A DNA stretch of 64,000 nt from the NCBI GenBank assembly GCA_030549495.1, contig JAUIRK010000875.1, positions 1,143,501-1,207,500 of the forward strand. The letters run 5' to 3'. Numbering within the stretch: the stretch's first letter is position 1; the number at the start of each line of letters is the position of its first letter. A program made the translations under genes and the position numbers. Shown piece by piece: positions 55,901-64,000 of the stretch. The notes under the pieces were generated by a model that saw only the letters and a list, made by a program, of their open reading frames with translations, did not search any database and was not told where the DNA came from. Source of the stretch: Nectonema munidae (lineage: Eukaryota; Nematomorpha; Nectonematoida; Nectonematidae).

Positions 55901-58900
55901 AAGTGTCAAATGAATTCATTTCTGAATTTTTTTTTAAAAAATCGTTTGTATAGATCAACGTTTCCCAACGGGGTCCACATGGACCTCTAAGGGTCTATGT
56001 ACAAAAATATGAATATTGGGGTCCTTTTAACACAGTAAGGGGTCCATGAAGTCTTTGCCAAAAATAAATAATATGTAAACAAATAACAAATGAGTTATCA
56101 GCATCCACCAACATCTCACGTCGTAAGCTTGATCAATTTCCTGCACTTGCTTCGATTAGCAGTAATTTAAAAGATCTGAAAAATACTCACGAAGATATGA
56201 ACTCCTTTCAAAGCCTTGTTAGAGCTGGAAATTCAAGACTGGGTATCCAATCCATTTGAGGTGAATGCTGCTGATGTTTCAATTGACTTCAAGAAGAACT
56301 TGTTGAATTACAATGTGACGGGTGGGCTCAAAGTTTATTTAAAAAAGATCAATAAAATGCATGGATACGTAGTGAATTTGCCTTTAAATATCCGCTATTA
56401 TGGGAAAACATTAAAATGTACATAATTGCTTTTCCGTCTACCTATCTTGTGGAATGTGGTTAGTTGTGCGAAGCAGTTATTAACCAAGTATCCTAATCGT
56501 CTTGACCTTGTGAAAAGTGGAGACCTTCGTCTAGCTTTATCGGATTTGGAACCAGATATTAAAAAAATTGGCTTCACAACATCAGGCTCAAGGTCCTCAT
56601 TAATTTTTACGACGCCGTTACTTTTTTTAAGAATAATAAAATTTTAATGCTATATTGTACTTCTTTTTATTGATATTTGATTCAAAAATATTATGCCGAA
56701 GAGATTTTTTTATCTTGTCAAGGACCCCTTTAGATGTGAAATTATGAATAAAATATATATATTCGTTTTTTTTTATTTTACAATTAAAATTGAAATGTTT
56801 TCCCTATTTGAATATACATATTTATACATATCTCTTATAGATCATGGGGGTCCACAAGCAAAAAAAGGTTGTAAACCCCTGATATAGATGATATATTACA
56901 AATATAATTTTTTTATATATATATATTGGTTTATAATACTTTCTTTAATCATGTTGAATATGAAATATTTATATAAAAAAACACAACTATTATAAAATCA
57001 TTTAAAGATTAGTATGAGCAAAGGAAGCAACCTAAAAACAAATCGAAAAGAGAAAGTGTGATCAAAAGAAATAATTTTAAAAAAGAAGTATGTATCTTGA
57101 CTAAAAGGAAGATCTACCACTTTCCAGTGAACTAGGAAGTGGTTTAATCATCTAAAATTGGAGCTTCAAAAAAGCAGTTCTACTTTTAGAAATGAAAAAG
57201 CATAGCTTATCAGCTATTTCAATGATCATTTCACTAAGATGGGTAGAAAATTGAAAATTTTGAATAAGTCAGTTATCAAAACTGTCACAGATGCCAATAT
57301 TAAATTTAAATTAAACAAAACATTCATATTTGATAGACTCAAAGGGAAATCAGACTGATAATAATTATTCATGCCAGCTATTATTTTTAATTTTTACACT
57401 CATCTATTTAAGCCTTTTCTATTTCATCTGTAATCACCTGAGTAACGCTTTGGGCTATAGCAAATTCTTCATATGATCGTGAAGACAAATAATTTGAAGG
57501 TTTAAAGCTTTTCATGAACTTATCATGTAATTTCTCTGAAAGTAGAATTTATAGCAATCATGAGCTTAATAATTCCATGCCATTTACCACGGTTTCATGA
57601 ATCGGCAGTTTTATTATGCCAATATTAAAAAATATATACTTTAAGAAAATTGTAAAATTGTTAGTTTTTCACGAAAATAAACTGACAAACAAGAGTAAAA
57701 TTGAATGACTAGAACAAGTTACACCTGATTTTATTTCTTTGAGGCTTTCCCATCAGAACACGGAGTAAGAGTGATCACTACTCATCGCATGTAATAAAGC
57801 CTTTATTTCTCATTATTACTTTTAAACAGTTATTGAAACCTATGTTCATAAATTCCCTCTAAAATTTGGATGTTCTAGTACTAAAACAATGTCATGCGTA
57901 ACAAAAAGCTTTATCGCTAAATATTCTATACCCTAACAAAGAAAAGATTTTATATCATGACTCTAAAAACAATCATTTTGTAAATGTTTAGGGTACAGAA
58001 TTCTTGGTTGAGACGATTCAGTGTTTGGTATTCGAACGTCGAAACTATCCGTGTCTTCTGAAGACCGTATGGAAAGACTTGTATTAGAAGACTCATTAGT
58101 AATAGTCAGACTTCGTTTTTCCGAAATTGGATCATTCGATAACTCTCCTATCCGATACAATATTGATTAGGAGCTAAAAGATATTTCTCAACCTATCTCA
58201 TCAATTGTCAATAGGCCTAATTCATATCAAATAAATTGGTTAGATGGAATTATTACTCAGAACTGAAATAATTTGCAAAAGTTAAAATATTTAGCAACGA
58301 AAGGTAATAGAACCCCTACATTAACCCCCGGATGTGCGCATCTAGCCTTTGAATTATTTGAATCATGGAAATGAGTTATTAAACTTTTTGAAGTACTGAT
58401 ATATAATCAGGAGAAGAGAGTATAAGTTGTCTTGAAAGCGGTAAGAGGACCAGATAATCGGTTATCTATTAACGATTCAAATAAAAAAACAAAGATGATA
58501 TTCAAAAAATGAGAAGTAGATTCAGATTTTTTTTAAAGATTAATCATTTAGGAAGTATTTTCCTATTTGATTTTAAAGTAATAATGTGAAGTATTTCCGT
58601 TTTGAAATCGTAGTTACAAAAATAAAACTTCAATGAAAGTCATTTTATAACATTATCATATTAATTTAGTTTGTTATTCTTTAGAATTAATTCATACAAA
58701 AGATCAAGTAAAAAAACAAATATAAAATATTAATTTGAAAGATAATAAGAACATATTTATAAAAATTTAGTTATGGATTAATTTTAAAAAAAATATACCT
58801 TCTGTTCCTCATCTTTGGACTTTGGTATTGTGGCATTTATTAATTCATATTCATCACCGCTATTATAGCCTGAAATATCAGGCTGATTCAAGACAAATGA

Positions 58901-59092
58901 ATTACGCCTTTTCTTTTGTAACGATTTCTCTTTTTTAACTTTTGGTTCTAAAGATATAATTTCATCATGATCAAACACTATTTCATTTCTTATCTGTTTT
59001 TCATTATGTGAATTTGAAGTTACATGTGATTGTTTTTGATTTTCAGAATCATTCTTCTCCTTATTTTTACATTTTTTCGATAATATCGTCAT
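34810..59092 (-). CDS. OTUD5: OTU-domain deubiquitinase, OTUD5/DUBA-like (split gene)
   Basis: At least seven coding exons on the minus strand span 24.3 kb. Together they encode about 422 residues (human OTUD5 has 571). The order matches OTUD5 throughout: the start MTILSKK (human MTILPKK), the GYNSGDEYE motif, the OTU core EDGACLFRS with catalytic Asp and Cys, [50 protein letters not shown] with catalytic His, [28 protein letters not shown], and a terminal [20 protein letters not shown] helix resembling a ubiquitin-interacting motif. OTUD5 removes ubiquitin chains, notably K63- and K48-linked, in signalling and chromatin regulation. Phases agree at every joint except exon 5 to 6, so one exon of 3n+1 bases is missing from this model. 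The introns are full of transposons. Confidence 0.9.
35569..35690 (+). repeat. Dispersed repeat C, copy 1
   Basis: Shares ACCAGAATAATCAGAC, TGTATTAAAAAG, AGACGATTCAC and the end AACCGGTTAAA with copies at 45360-45460 and 50981-51112. The family is not recognised. Confidence 0.8.
37130..37330. other. GC-richer block, unidentified
   Basis: This stretch stands out from its AT-rich surroundings. The minus strand has an open frame through it ([17 protein letters not shown]), but no family is recognised and no splice sites frame it convincingly. Confidence 0.3.
37401..37529 (-). CDS. OTUD5: OTUD5-like exon 6 (probable)
   Basis: 129 bases, from an acceptor CACTGATAG to the donor CCTTG|GTAAGG. It reads [19 protein letters not shown] and then [13 protein letters not shown]. 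It has no clear match in human OTUD5, but phase 1 exit joins the last exon exactly and the site sequences are good. The required phase 1 entry does not fit exon 5, so an exon is probably missing between them. Confidence 0.65.
38538..38710 (+). repeat. Two-copy tandem repeat (~89 bp unit)
   Basis: TTTACCTCTTAAACATATTG starts each copy (38538 and 38627). The copies differ mainly in A-run length. Confidence 0.88.
39645..39734 (-). other. Small open frame with good start context
   Basis: The minus-strand ATG at 39734-39732, in context AACAATGGCT, opens [20 protein letters not shown] and closes after 29 codons. Its codon use is richer in GC than its surroundings. It could be a first exon, a microprotein or chance. 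Confidence 0.2.
41163..41444 (-). CDS. OTUD5: OTUD5-like exon 5 (coiled segment)
   Basis: 94 codons between TTTTCTTAG and GATAAT|GTACGC. It contains [20 protein letters not shown] and [16 protein letters not shown], matching the conserved helical segment after the OTU domain, then a Ser/Thr/Pro-rich stretch. Phase 0 in and out. Confidence 0.9.
41508..41656 (-). CDS. OTUD5: OTUD5-like exon 4 (catalytic His)
   Basis: 149 bases between TATTTAAG and CTGGG|GTACTC. It encodes [20 protein letters not shown], then [20 protein letters not shown] and LGLPS. The His of YHRNEHYNS aligns with the catalytic His of human OTUD5 (YHRNIHYNS). Exon 3 to 4 joins phase 1 to phase 1; exit is phase 0. Confidence 0.92.
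44040..45240 (+). mobile_element. CR1/Jockey-like LINE 3' end
   Basis: A partial ORF2 tail: [14 protein letters not shown] near 44055, then 44212-44457 with [20 protein letters not shown] and [14 protein letters not shown], followed by [11 protein letters not shown], the thumb region after RT. The 3' region runs to about 45240, ending AAAAATAAATTCTTC and a T/C-rich tail like that of the LINE at 2906-3750. The RT core is absent; several stops. Confidence 0.68.
45360..45460 (+). repeat. Dispersed repeat C, copy 2
   Basis: Shares TGTATTAAAAAGAATTAATA, AGACGATTCACATTTTTG and ATAACCGGTTAAA with copies 1 and 3; lacks their left part. Confidence 0.78.
46140..47230 (+). pseudogene. hAT transposase remnant
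   Basis: A first block (46162-46425) reads like the middle of a hAT transposase ([20 protein letters not shown]). After an inserted element, 47060-47230 gives the C-terminal dimerisation region across two frames: [12 protein letters not shown], then [19 protein letters not shown] and IHVLFLNG. The ERIFSFAG motif matches hAT family C-termini (ERVFSFAG). Multiple breaks, old. Confidence 0.6.
46692..47047. mobile_element. 356-bp non-autonomous hAT in the remnant
   Basis: The left end CACGGTTTCTCAACCGGGG pairs with the right end read inversely, CAGTGCTTCTCAACC. Flanking octamers CTTTAGGA and CTTTAGAC match at six of eight bases. No coding content. Confidence 0.82.
47405..47596. mobile_element. 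192-bp hAT-type MITE, copy 2
   Basis: The ends are CAGCCCTTTTCAAAC and GTTTGAAAAACGCTG. Octamers CTTCAAGG and CTTTAAGG flank it (7 of 8). Same family as 28006-28183, and it retains a longer inner CGCGACCCA portion. Confidence 0.9.
48937..49158 (-). CDS. OTUD5: OTUD5-like exon 3 (OTU core)
   Basis: 222 bases, starting two bases into a codon after ATTATATTAG. It reads [20 protein letters not shown], then [19 protein letters not shown] and [14 protein letters not shown], closely matching vertebrate OTUD5. The donor is CTAG|GTATTT, phase 1. The longest conserved block in the window. Confidence 0.93.
   Translation of the reverse strand, partial: RIKYTVIKRCTKWFASTAWTISLRMRTTFRTTSPKTLTLTSDARDATTVTATTLKYRQWRNYIVGLLKYTSIA
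49311..49590. mobile_element. 280-bp non-autonomous hAT
   Basis: CAGGGATTCTTAATC on the left; the right end reads inversely CAGGGGTTTTAAACC. Both ends have ATCCATGGACC-like inner sequence. A perfect 8-bp duplication TTCTAAAG lies at 49303-49310 and 49591-49598. It lies in the intron between OTUD5-like exons 2 and 3. Confidence 0.93.
49886..49979 (-). CDS. OTUD5: OTUD5-like exon 2 (catalytic Asp/Cys)
   Basis: 94 bases: [20 protein letters not shown] and then [11 protein letters not shown]. The Asp and Cys of DGAC are the catalytic pair, matching human EQQEHWFEKALRDKKGF and EDGACLFRA. The acceptor is TTTTAG and the donor ATTT|GTGCGT. Enters in phase 0, exits in phase 1. Confidence 0.88.
50400..50510 (+). 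repeat. Dispersed repeat D, copy 1
   Basis: Shares AGTGCTGCCTTCTCT, CTGAATTGGAAAAAAA and ATCGGCTGAAGAGAG with 55050-55180. The family is not recognised. Confidence 0.8.
50879..51262. mobile_element. ~380-bp foldback/MITE element
   Basis: The left arm (50879-50967) and the inverted right arm (about 51180-51262) share AATAGAAGAAT, TTTGCCTCC, CTACAT and AAGCAAAAAAGCA in the same order. The arms are over 70 bp long and imperfect. Between them lies dispersed repeat C (50981-51112). A duplication of flanking bases is not clear. Confidence 0.72.
50981..51112 (+). repeat. Dispersed repeat C, copy 3 (inside foldback)
   Basis: Runs from CGTTAACGACCAGAATAATC to GTGATCGATAACC, shared with copies 1 and 2, whose flanks do not match these arms. 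It may have inserted into the element. Confidence 0.78.
52198..52232. repeat. GATA-type microsatellite
   Basis: AGATAGTTAGATAGATAAG and similar units in a row. Confidence 0.85.
52590..54337 (+). pseudogene. Transposase-like gene, RNase H-fold type, broken
   Basis: Reading across frames gives [51 protein letters not shown] and [12 protein letters not shown]. Then 53013-53432 has [20 protein letters not shown] and [16 protein letters not shown]. Next comes [20 protein letters not shown] and [20 protein letters not shown]. The last frame, 53831-54337, has [14 protein letters not shown]. This set recurs in an uncharacterised transposase-like family multiplied in aphids, Hydra and other animals; the catalytic fold looks hAT-related, but I am not sure of the superfamily. 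At least four frame changes or stops. No inverted ends found. Confidence 0.65.
55050..55180 (+). repeat. Dispersed repeat D, copy 2
   Basis: Shares the blocks listed for 50400-50510 and extends further right. Confidence 0.8.
55631..55860 (+). repeat. Imperfect tandem repeat, ~155-bp period
   Basis: TTTAAATAAAATATCTGTTT and TTTTATACCAATTGACCATG at the left recur about 155 bases later with differences. Confidence 0.65.
55956..56881 (+). mobile_element. Internally deleted hAT, ZBED/SCAND3-like transposase
   Basis: The ends (CAACGTTTCCCAACGGGGTC on the left; inverse CAGGGGTTTACAACC on the right) lie between octamers GTATAGAT and ATATAGAT (7 of 8). Inside, 56216-56330 encodes [20 protein letters not shown], and 56490-56580 encodes [20 protein letters not shown] with EPDIKKI, the tail of hAT transposases of the SCAND3/ZBED5 type. 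The segment between them and most of the N-terminus are gone. Short compared with about 3 kb for complete relatives. Confidence 0.86.
57963..58160 (-). other. Ser-rich open frame of unknown status
   Basis: A minus-strand frame after [26 protein letters not shown], then [18 protein letters not shown], ending QNDCF. It is low-complexity and lies in OTUD5-like intron 1. It could be an alternative exon or chance; no match known. Confidence 0.2.
58799..59092 (-). CDS. OTUD5: OTUD5-like exon 1 (start codon)
   Basis: 98 codons from the ATG at 59092-59090 ([13 protein letters not shown]) to the donor AAG|GTATAT. An in-frame TAA lies 18 bases upstream of this ATG; a TTG there gives no better start. 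The exon is Lys/Asn/Ser-rich and contains a basic stretch, [15 protein letters not shown], that could be a nuclear signal. It ends near GYNSGDEYE, conserved just upstream of the OTU domain. Phase 0 exit. Confidence 0.85.
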
Positions 59093-59264
59093 TAAAAACT
59101 TTAACAATGTTTAACCGACAAATTTCATATTGTGAGATTAAAAAAGAAATAAAAATAAAATTTTAGAAAGTTTAATAATAATATTTATAAGTTTAAAAAT
59201 GATATTGTGCCTACAATGAATATAGATTTTTTGATTGGATAATATAAAGTATTCTCACAGTAGG
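59093..59264. other. Upstream of OTUD5-like ATG
   Basis: AT-rich; presumed 5' UTR or leader intron. No promoter element stands out. Confidence 0.4.
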
Positions 59265-59420
59265 TTTGTTGGTTGGATTTTATAACGAAGTACTTTAAGG
59301 AGCTAATCTATATGCTCGAAATATGCTTAATGATTGTTAACCATAATTATTAATGATTTAAGTTTTTAAGAGTTCAGAATCTTAGTAAAGGTTCAATGAT
59401 GGAAGAAATGTCATTTTAAA
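59265..59420 (-). mobile_element. Old copy of the (CCAA)-tailed SINE
   Basis: TTGGTTGGATT, AAGTACTTTAAGGAGC, ATATGCTCGAAATATGCTTA and TTTTTAAGAGTT align with the body of the SINE at 59913-60102. The tRNA-like head is decayed. Confidence 0.6.
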
Positions 59421-59814
59421 ATAAACCATGTTCTATTGAGAAGACATCTTTTGCAGAAAGTCTAATAAATTTGGGTTCGTCCCGTTTTCTGGGACATGTC
59501 CTGAATTTGATCATTTTATATTTAATATAAGAACTTCTGGGACACCCTCATTGTCCCAATTTTAGTTCACCATAATAATATTATATTTAACACCACACAA
59601 TTTTAATGTGACGAAAAACTAAGCAAATATTTTTTCATTTTAATATTTTAATTTTACCGAGTTTTGAACCAACTAATGTTCTAAATCTATAAATTTCAAT
59701 TTCATTGAAGAATTTATATCTACTGTATGAGTGAATTAGTAAAGTAAATTTAAAAGATTTTAATATCCTAAAATTTTATTTGTTGTTGTTGTTTGAATGA
59801 CACAGCTTATAGAT

Positions 59815-60165
59815 TATAAAAAATTCAAAAGCTGGCTTGAAGCTTAAAAATATTGAGTGTTTTTAAAACACAATAATAATAATTTATATCACTAGACAAA
59901 TCAAAATGGAGGTTGGTTGGTTAGTTGGTTGGTTGGAGATATCAAAGCACTTTCAGCCGTAAGGCTATATGCTCGCATTATGCTTAAGATGGTTAATCAC
60001 AGTTTTTGTGAATTTGTTTTTAGAGTTGGGAGCCTTGGGGATCGAACCCCTGACCTTCAACTCTTAAGCTGAGAAGTACACCCTAACAACCATTGAGGCT
60101 CTAAAATGGAGGAGAAATAGAGAAGATTAAACTAGTGACACCATATTATATTTTAATATCCGATT
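59815..60165 (+). repeat. Dispersed repeat A, copy 2 (split by a SINE)
   Basis: Matches 1290-1430 on both sides of the SINE insertion. Confidence 0.62.
59913..60102 (-). mobile_element. tRNA-derived SINE with target duplication
   Basis: On the minus strand the head reads GAGCCTCAATGG, an A box near TGGTTGTTAGGG, a CTTAAGA anticodon-like loop, B box GGTTCGATCCC, and an acceptor-like close AAGGCTC pairing 6 of 7 bases. A 75-base body and a CCAA-repeat tail follow. AAAATGGAGG at 59903-59912 and 60103-60112 is a perfect 10-bp duplication. The head resembles tRNA-Leu(TAA), but the anticodon stem is weak. Confidence 0.88.
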
Positions 60166-60414
60166 ATAATATTAAAATTTTTTAATTTATATTTTTTATG
60201 TTTTACTTTCAAATATTTATATTTAAATAAAATAATATATAACACATTTCTGAATAGGTTTTTAACTTGATACCCACTTGCAAACAATTATTAAATTTGA
60301 TCACCTTGCCTGGGATAAAATTGTCATTATACTTCCCTTAACACTGCATTTAAACAATATCTATCAATCACAAAACGATTTAACATTCAACATTACTTTT
60401 TCCTCAAAACTCAA

Positions 60415-61050
60415 TATCAGTTAGAAATCAAAAAAGCTAAAATAAAATAACAAGCTCACCTCGCCTTGAAAAGTTCAGTCAAATTCCAGAACTCACTACT
60501 AACCCATCTCAAAAAAATAAATCGCCTATGCTTACCGAAAATCACAAACATATTTCACACTACTTCTACGTCAAAACTTGAACTTCTCATACATGCCCTA
60601 AATACATAATTAAAAATATCTATCTACCTTTCACTCTACACGAGCAACACATAACTTCACGAATCTTTACTCAACTCACACCTCCTATTTTTAATTCCCT
60701 TCTTGAACAATATATGCCACAACTTACTCACTACCAAGTTCTTACACAACTACACCCACTCCCTACTCCACACATCGAAAGCCATCCCATCCAAAACTCA
60801 AATATGCCCCCACAAATTCTTAGCATTCAACTCCATCAAACACCAACGGAATTCAAATAAGCATCACCAACTCTCAATTTTTCCCGACGGCTCAAAATCA
60901 CGTAACAAAGCAACCGCTGCTTGCGCCTTGTTTAATTACAAAAAAAGTATTCCCTTCTTCATACAACAAATGCACACAGACATTAATACCTCCGCATATA
61001 AAACTAAATCTTTCATTTTAGTGTTCAACGCTTCTTCTTGCAGAGCATAA
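60415..61050 (+). mobile_element. Fragment of a LINE 1/2-like element
   Basis: C-rich like LINE 1. Near 60505-60610 it reads INRLCLPKITNIFHTTSTS and LELLIHAL, resembling the thumb region of LINE 1 (HRLSLLTISKAFRTTSTSS). The frame at 60703-61050 has a decayed RNase H start, LSIFPDGSKSRNKATAACAL. Both ends are truncated. Confidence 0.6.
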
Positions 61051-61129
61051 TTACTTAGTAACTCTTTTTTCTTTTTCCTTCTTCTATCTTCCTTTTCTTT
61101 ACATTTTAAACTTTTCTTACAATTCAAGA

Positions 61130-61600
61130 TGGTTCATATATCTCTGACGTGGTGCATTAACAGATGAAATCATAGACTTTGTAATCATTATATTTGAAAT
61201 ACCACCATACTGATTTATAGCATCTTTGACTCTTCTCTCTGAAATTAATGAAGTCTCTCTACAAGTAAAGATTTGTTAAAGGAAAATTTCTTTTCAACTT
61301 GCGCTATACCATGAGAAAAAATAAGGCAAAGTTGATGACTTTCCACAGGCTAACATTATCTTTATAAATTTGACAATAAAATGTGTTTAACCTAATTCCC
61401 TCACCAACATTTCCACTAAAAGAGCTAAAATTTTCTTTAAAAACAGTTTGAGAATGATCATTGGGATTTAGCTTTTTCAGCTTGCAAGTTATTCTATTAG
61501 CTCTATAAAAATCTTCAATAACAATGACCATTCCCCCCGGAGCAATTAATAAATTTTTTTTTAAAAAAGTGGCAACCCTGAATTAATTTTGTTCAACCCA
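61130..61600 (-). pseudogene. Transposase C-terminal remnant
   Basis: The minus strand reads LWKVINFALFFSHG, then, after a one-base frame change, IAQVEKKFSFNKSLLVE and, further on, ISERRVKDAINQYGGI with APRQRY. The block resembles the C-terminal SHGQATVERGFSVNK region of a transposase-like family common in cnidarians and arthropods. The bulk of the protein is missing. Confidence 0.5.
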
Positions 61601-61619
61601 GAATTAACTTTGTGTGTGT

Positions 61620-63153
61620 CTTAATTTATTAGGGAAGCGGGGGCAAAATTTCATTTTTCGCCCCTTGTAATAAAATTAGAGGTGCTTGCTCAATTATTTC
61701 TTAGTTTCAAATGTAAAAAATTATTATATCAATTATTATCATGTCAATAATATCCGATTATTTGATCTTCAAAATATGAAACTTGGATGTTAGGTAGAAT
61801 CAAGTATCTGTTCTAGGAGATTGTTTGATATAGGAAAATATAGGCTACTTATCGCATTCTTTTATTTCACTTCTAAATATTTGTGGGTGCTTCTTAACTC
61901 GCTTGTAAAATGCATGTATTCGTTTCATATGCGTATAAATAATTCTATTGTGTGCTTGTAGCTGTTAAATTAATGATAAGTAGACAAAGAAAACTTAAAT
62001 TTTAGTTGTGATTAATAAAACATGTAGAGATTTTCAACAAAATATAAGTTTATATGTATACAGTAGAACAACAGGTATCCGAACGATAAGGGGGACATGA
62101 TACTTGCTTTTATGAGAGAACGTTTTTTTTTCGAATGTTAAATTGTTAAAAAATGTAATAAATAAAAAATTGAGGACGATTCAAACATGGGAGTAAAATG
62201 AAAGTGATTGATTATTGTCTACTGTTTAGAAATTGAATTTTTTTTGTTCGATTCAGCAAGCTGACAGTCTACAACTGAAAGTATATTACTTATAATAGCC
62301 AAAAAATAAACAGATATAAAACATGCAAAGTTGAAAAACATAGAATACATTTTACCATTTATTTGAAGATTTTTAAATCAGAGAAAAGGTTGTGAAACAA
62401 ATGATTTTATTGGCATATTTTTATTCAATGCATATTCAACCGTTGAAGAAATTAGGATACGTGAATATTACTTTGAGAAACACGTGTGCAGTTTGAATAA
62501 TTGAAGCTCTATTGTGCATACAATTACCAATACATTCTTTATAATATTTTTGAAGCCAAACTAAATAAAATTATTTATTGTTTGCAGTTGGAGCTTCACA
62601 TAGTTGCACAAAAAGAATAAAATTCATTGTTTACTATGCAATAACCTGAACAACATATATTTTATTTAGCATTGTTGTTGTTGGCGTCCATTAGCAAATA
62701 TATTGTTATCACCATATCAGTGGCGATCGAGCTGCTTTGGTTGGAACTTGGAACCAGGCGAAAGAAAAATCATGAAAGCACATGAAAATAGATATAGTTT
62801 ATTAAAAAAATTCAAGGATATTAAGAAAAGAAAAAGGTGCATAGATTAAAACGCGATTTCTAATTAAATTTATACGAGTGATAAAAATGATTAGTAAAAA
62901 TAAAATATGATAGATCATGTAAAAAAATTAAATAATAGAGATGGAAAAAAATGTTAAAATATTGTTTTTGTCTAAATAATAATAATAATATAAAATGTTT
63001 TAATGGAAGAGAGTCTCCTAAATAACAAATAAAACAAATGGATGGCATTAGGATTCAGTGTTGGATTTTTCATTCTTGCCTTTCTCATAAAAAAAAGTCT
63101 AAAAAGCACATATTGAAATTAAAATAATAAGATAGAAGTGTATCAAAAAATAC
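61620..63153. other. Non-coding stretch
   Basis: AT-rich, without recognisable genes. One transposon terminus is noted at 62061. Position 62070-62760 may include regulatory sequence, but nothing specific is visible. Confidence 0.4.
62061..62160 (+). mobile_element. pogo/Tigger-like left terminus
   Basis: TA followed by CAGTAGAACAACAGGTATCC and GAACGATAAGGGGGAC, the style of pogo-type ends. No right end was found nearby, so it is a fragment. Confidence 0.45.
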
Positions 63154-63296
63154 ATCTCGTAAGGCATTGTCTTTAACTAACTCTGGGTTGCTTATCTCAT
63201 GTACTTTATTTTCTTCATCTTCATCAGAATCGTCATCTTCTCCGGAAGAACTTTCCTGAATTTGACTTTGATTAATTGGTGTTGATAGTGCATTAC
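63154..63296 (-). CDS. Probable host exon, acidic protein of unknown identity
   Basis: Minus-strand 143-base exon between TTGATTTCAG and the donor GAGAT|GTATTT. It reads NALSTPINQSQIQESSSGED, then DSDEDEENKVHEISNPELVK and ALRD. Phase 1 entry and phase 0 exit. The Asp/Glu run suggests a nuclear protein; no family recognised. It may be a separate gene or a 5' exon upstream of the OTUD5-like start. Confidence 0.45.
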
Positions 63297-64000
63297 CTGA
63301 AATCAATGGTGCAATTATAAAAAGCAAGATGTTCGTTTAAACCCTATTAAACAAAAGCCGAATTTACTAAGGCAGAGAAATACTTATTTTATTTTGATGA
63401 GCGAAATAAGAATTAAATGTAGCTTTTCATATCATATTTCATTTGTAGATTAAAAAAGCGTTTTAATTAAAATGTAAAAATCATTACTGTTGCATTTATG
63501 ATAAAACTTCAAAATCAATCATTCTACAAGTGGATTGAAAAAAGAAGAGAGCTTTCCCATTTTAAAACGTTCAATTTGACGGTGGGCCAAGGTACTCCGG
63601 AGAATCAAAAATACACAGACATGAGCGAGAGACTGAAAAATATTGTTTGCGGTAGGATTCACAGAAAAAACAGAATTTCTGAAGGTTTTTGTAAGGTGTA
63701 TTTTCATCCTTATTTAATACATTTTTATGAGTATTGTTTGTCTACCATTTTTTGTAATATTTTTTAATGAATAGTGTTTCTGTACAAAGACTTTACATGC
63801 TTTCTTTTTTATTTTAATGGTGTTATAGAAATTATTATCAGTGAATAAACGGCACCTGTTTACTCCCCCATTTTAGAAGCAGCTTTCGAATCGCTATTTG
63901 GTATAAAAGAAAAAAATAATTTTAATTGGTTTTTAAATTCATCTAATCATATTGTGTAAATATATTACACAATAAACAAGAGCCAAATAAACTCCTATTT
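63297..64000. other. Right edge, unassigned
   Basis: A plus-strand frame at 63498-63653 (WIEKRRELSHFKTFNL, then a possible donor GCG|GTAGGA) looks somewhat coding-like and GC-richer than its surroundings. It could be an exon of a plus-strand gene continuing beyond the window; evidence is weak. Confidence 0.25.

Larger units (their letters stand above)
49980..58798. other. OTUD5-like intron 1
   Basis: About 8.8 kb holding two copies of repeat D, a foldback element, a transposase-like pseudogene, a deleted hAT and a short open frame. No further host exon is needed here: exons 1 and 2 join in phase. Confidence 0.6.

Noticed and set aside
57000-57900. Possible LINE remnant
   Set aside because: Only a vague [16 protein letters not shown] string is seen; no RT or endonuclease motif supports it.
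59465-59570. GTCCCGTTTTCTGGGACATG block as a transposon terminus
   Set aside because: Similar GGGACA words recur nearby, but no clear inverted pair or target duplication was found.
60020-60102. Possible functional tRNA-Leu gene
   Set aside because: The anticodon stem is weak, the acceptor stem has a mismatch, and it is fused to a SINE body with a target duplication.

Overview
This is an AT-rich eukaryotic window (short introns with GT/AG ends, AATAAA signals, tRNA-derived SINEs, many LINEs and hAT transposons). It looks like a repeat-rich invertebrate genome. A crustacean such as a parasitic copepod is my guess, but nothing in the sequence proves the taxon.

Two host genes can be supported. 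One is an intronless DEAD-box helicase resembling mitochondrial DDX28 (32814-34448, + strand). The other is a split gene on the - strand whose exons together match the OTU-domain deubiquitinase OTUD5 (DUBA). Its start is at 59092 and its stop at 34810, with at least seven coding exons at 59092-58799, 49979-49886, 49158-48937, 41656-41508, 41444-41163, 37529-37401 and 34907-34810. The catalytic Asp, Cys and His of the OTU fold are all visible, and splice phases agree at every junction but one, which predicts a further unseen exon. The two genes are tail to tail, with their poly(A) signals five bases apart on opposite strands. A separate acidic exon (63296-63154, - strand) may belong to a third, unidentified gene.

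The rest is mobile DNA, often stacked. 1-6.3 kb: fragments of CR1/Jockey-like LINEs, one inserted in another. 6348-20760: a hAT transposon with an 11-bp inverted repeat and a perfect 8-bp target duplication. It has an exon-intron transposase gene on the - strand, and intron 1 of that gene has taken in two related ~5-kb LINEs head to tail (9640-15010 and 15232-20330), one with an unbroken 1221-codon ORF2. 20.8-26 kb: a tandem duplication in which one copy carries a short insertion and the other shows the empty site, plus a LINE tail and a dispersed direct repeat. 26418-28914: a decayed hAT element with a perfect 8-bp duplication, carrying two smaller hAT-type elements and a SINE. 28975-31460: an RTE-like LINE on the - strand. 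The OTUD5 introns hold a LINE tail, several hAT-type elements, a foldback element and a transposase-like pseudogene. 59-62 kb: SINEs (one with its empty site visible elsewhere in the window), a LINE fragment and a transposase remnant.

I found no rRNA genes, CRISPR array, LTR element or capsid-bearing element, and nothing I can defend as a wholly new system. The most informative parts are the nested transposons with exact duplications and the OTUD5 gene model.
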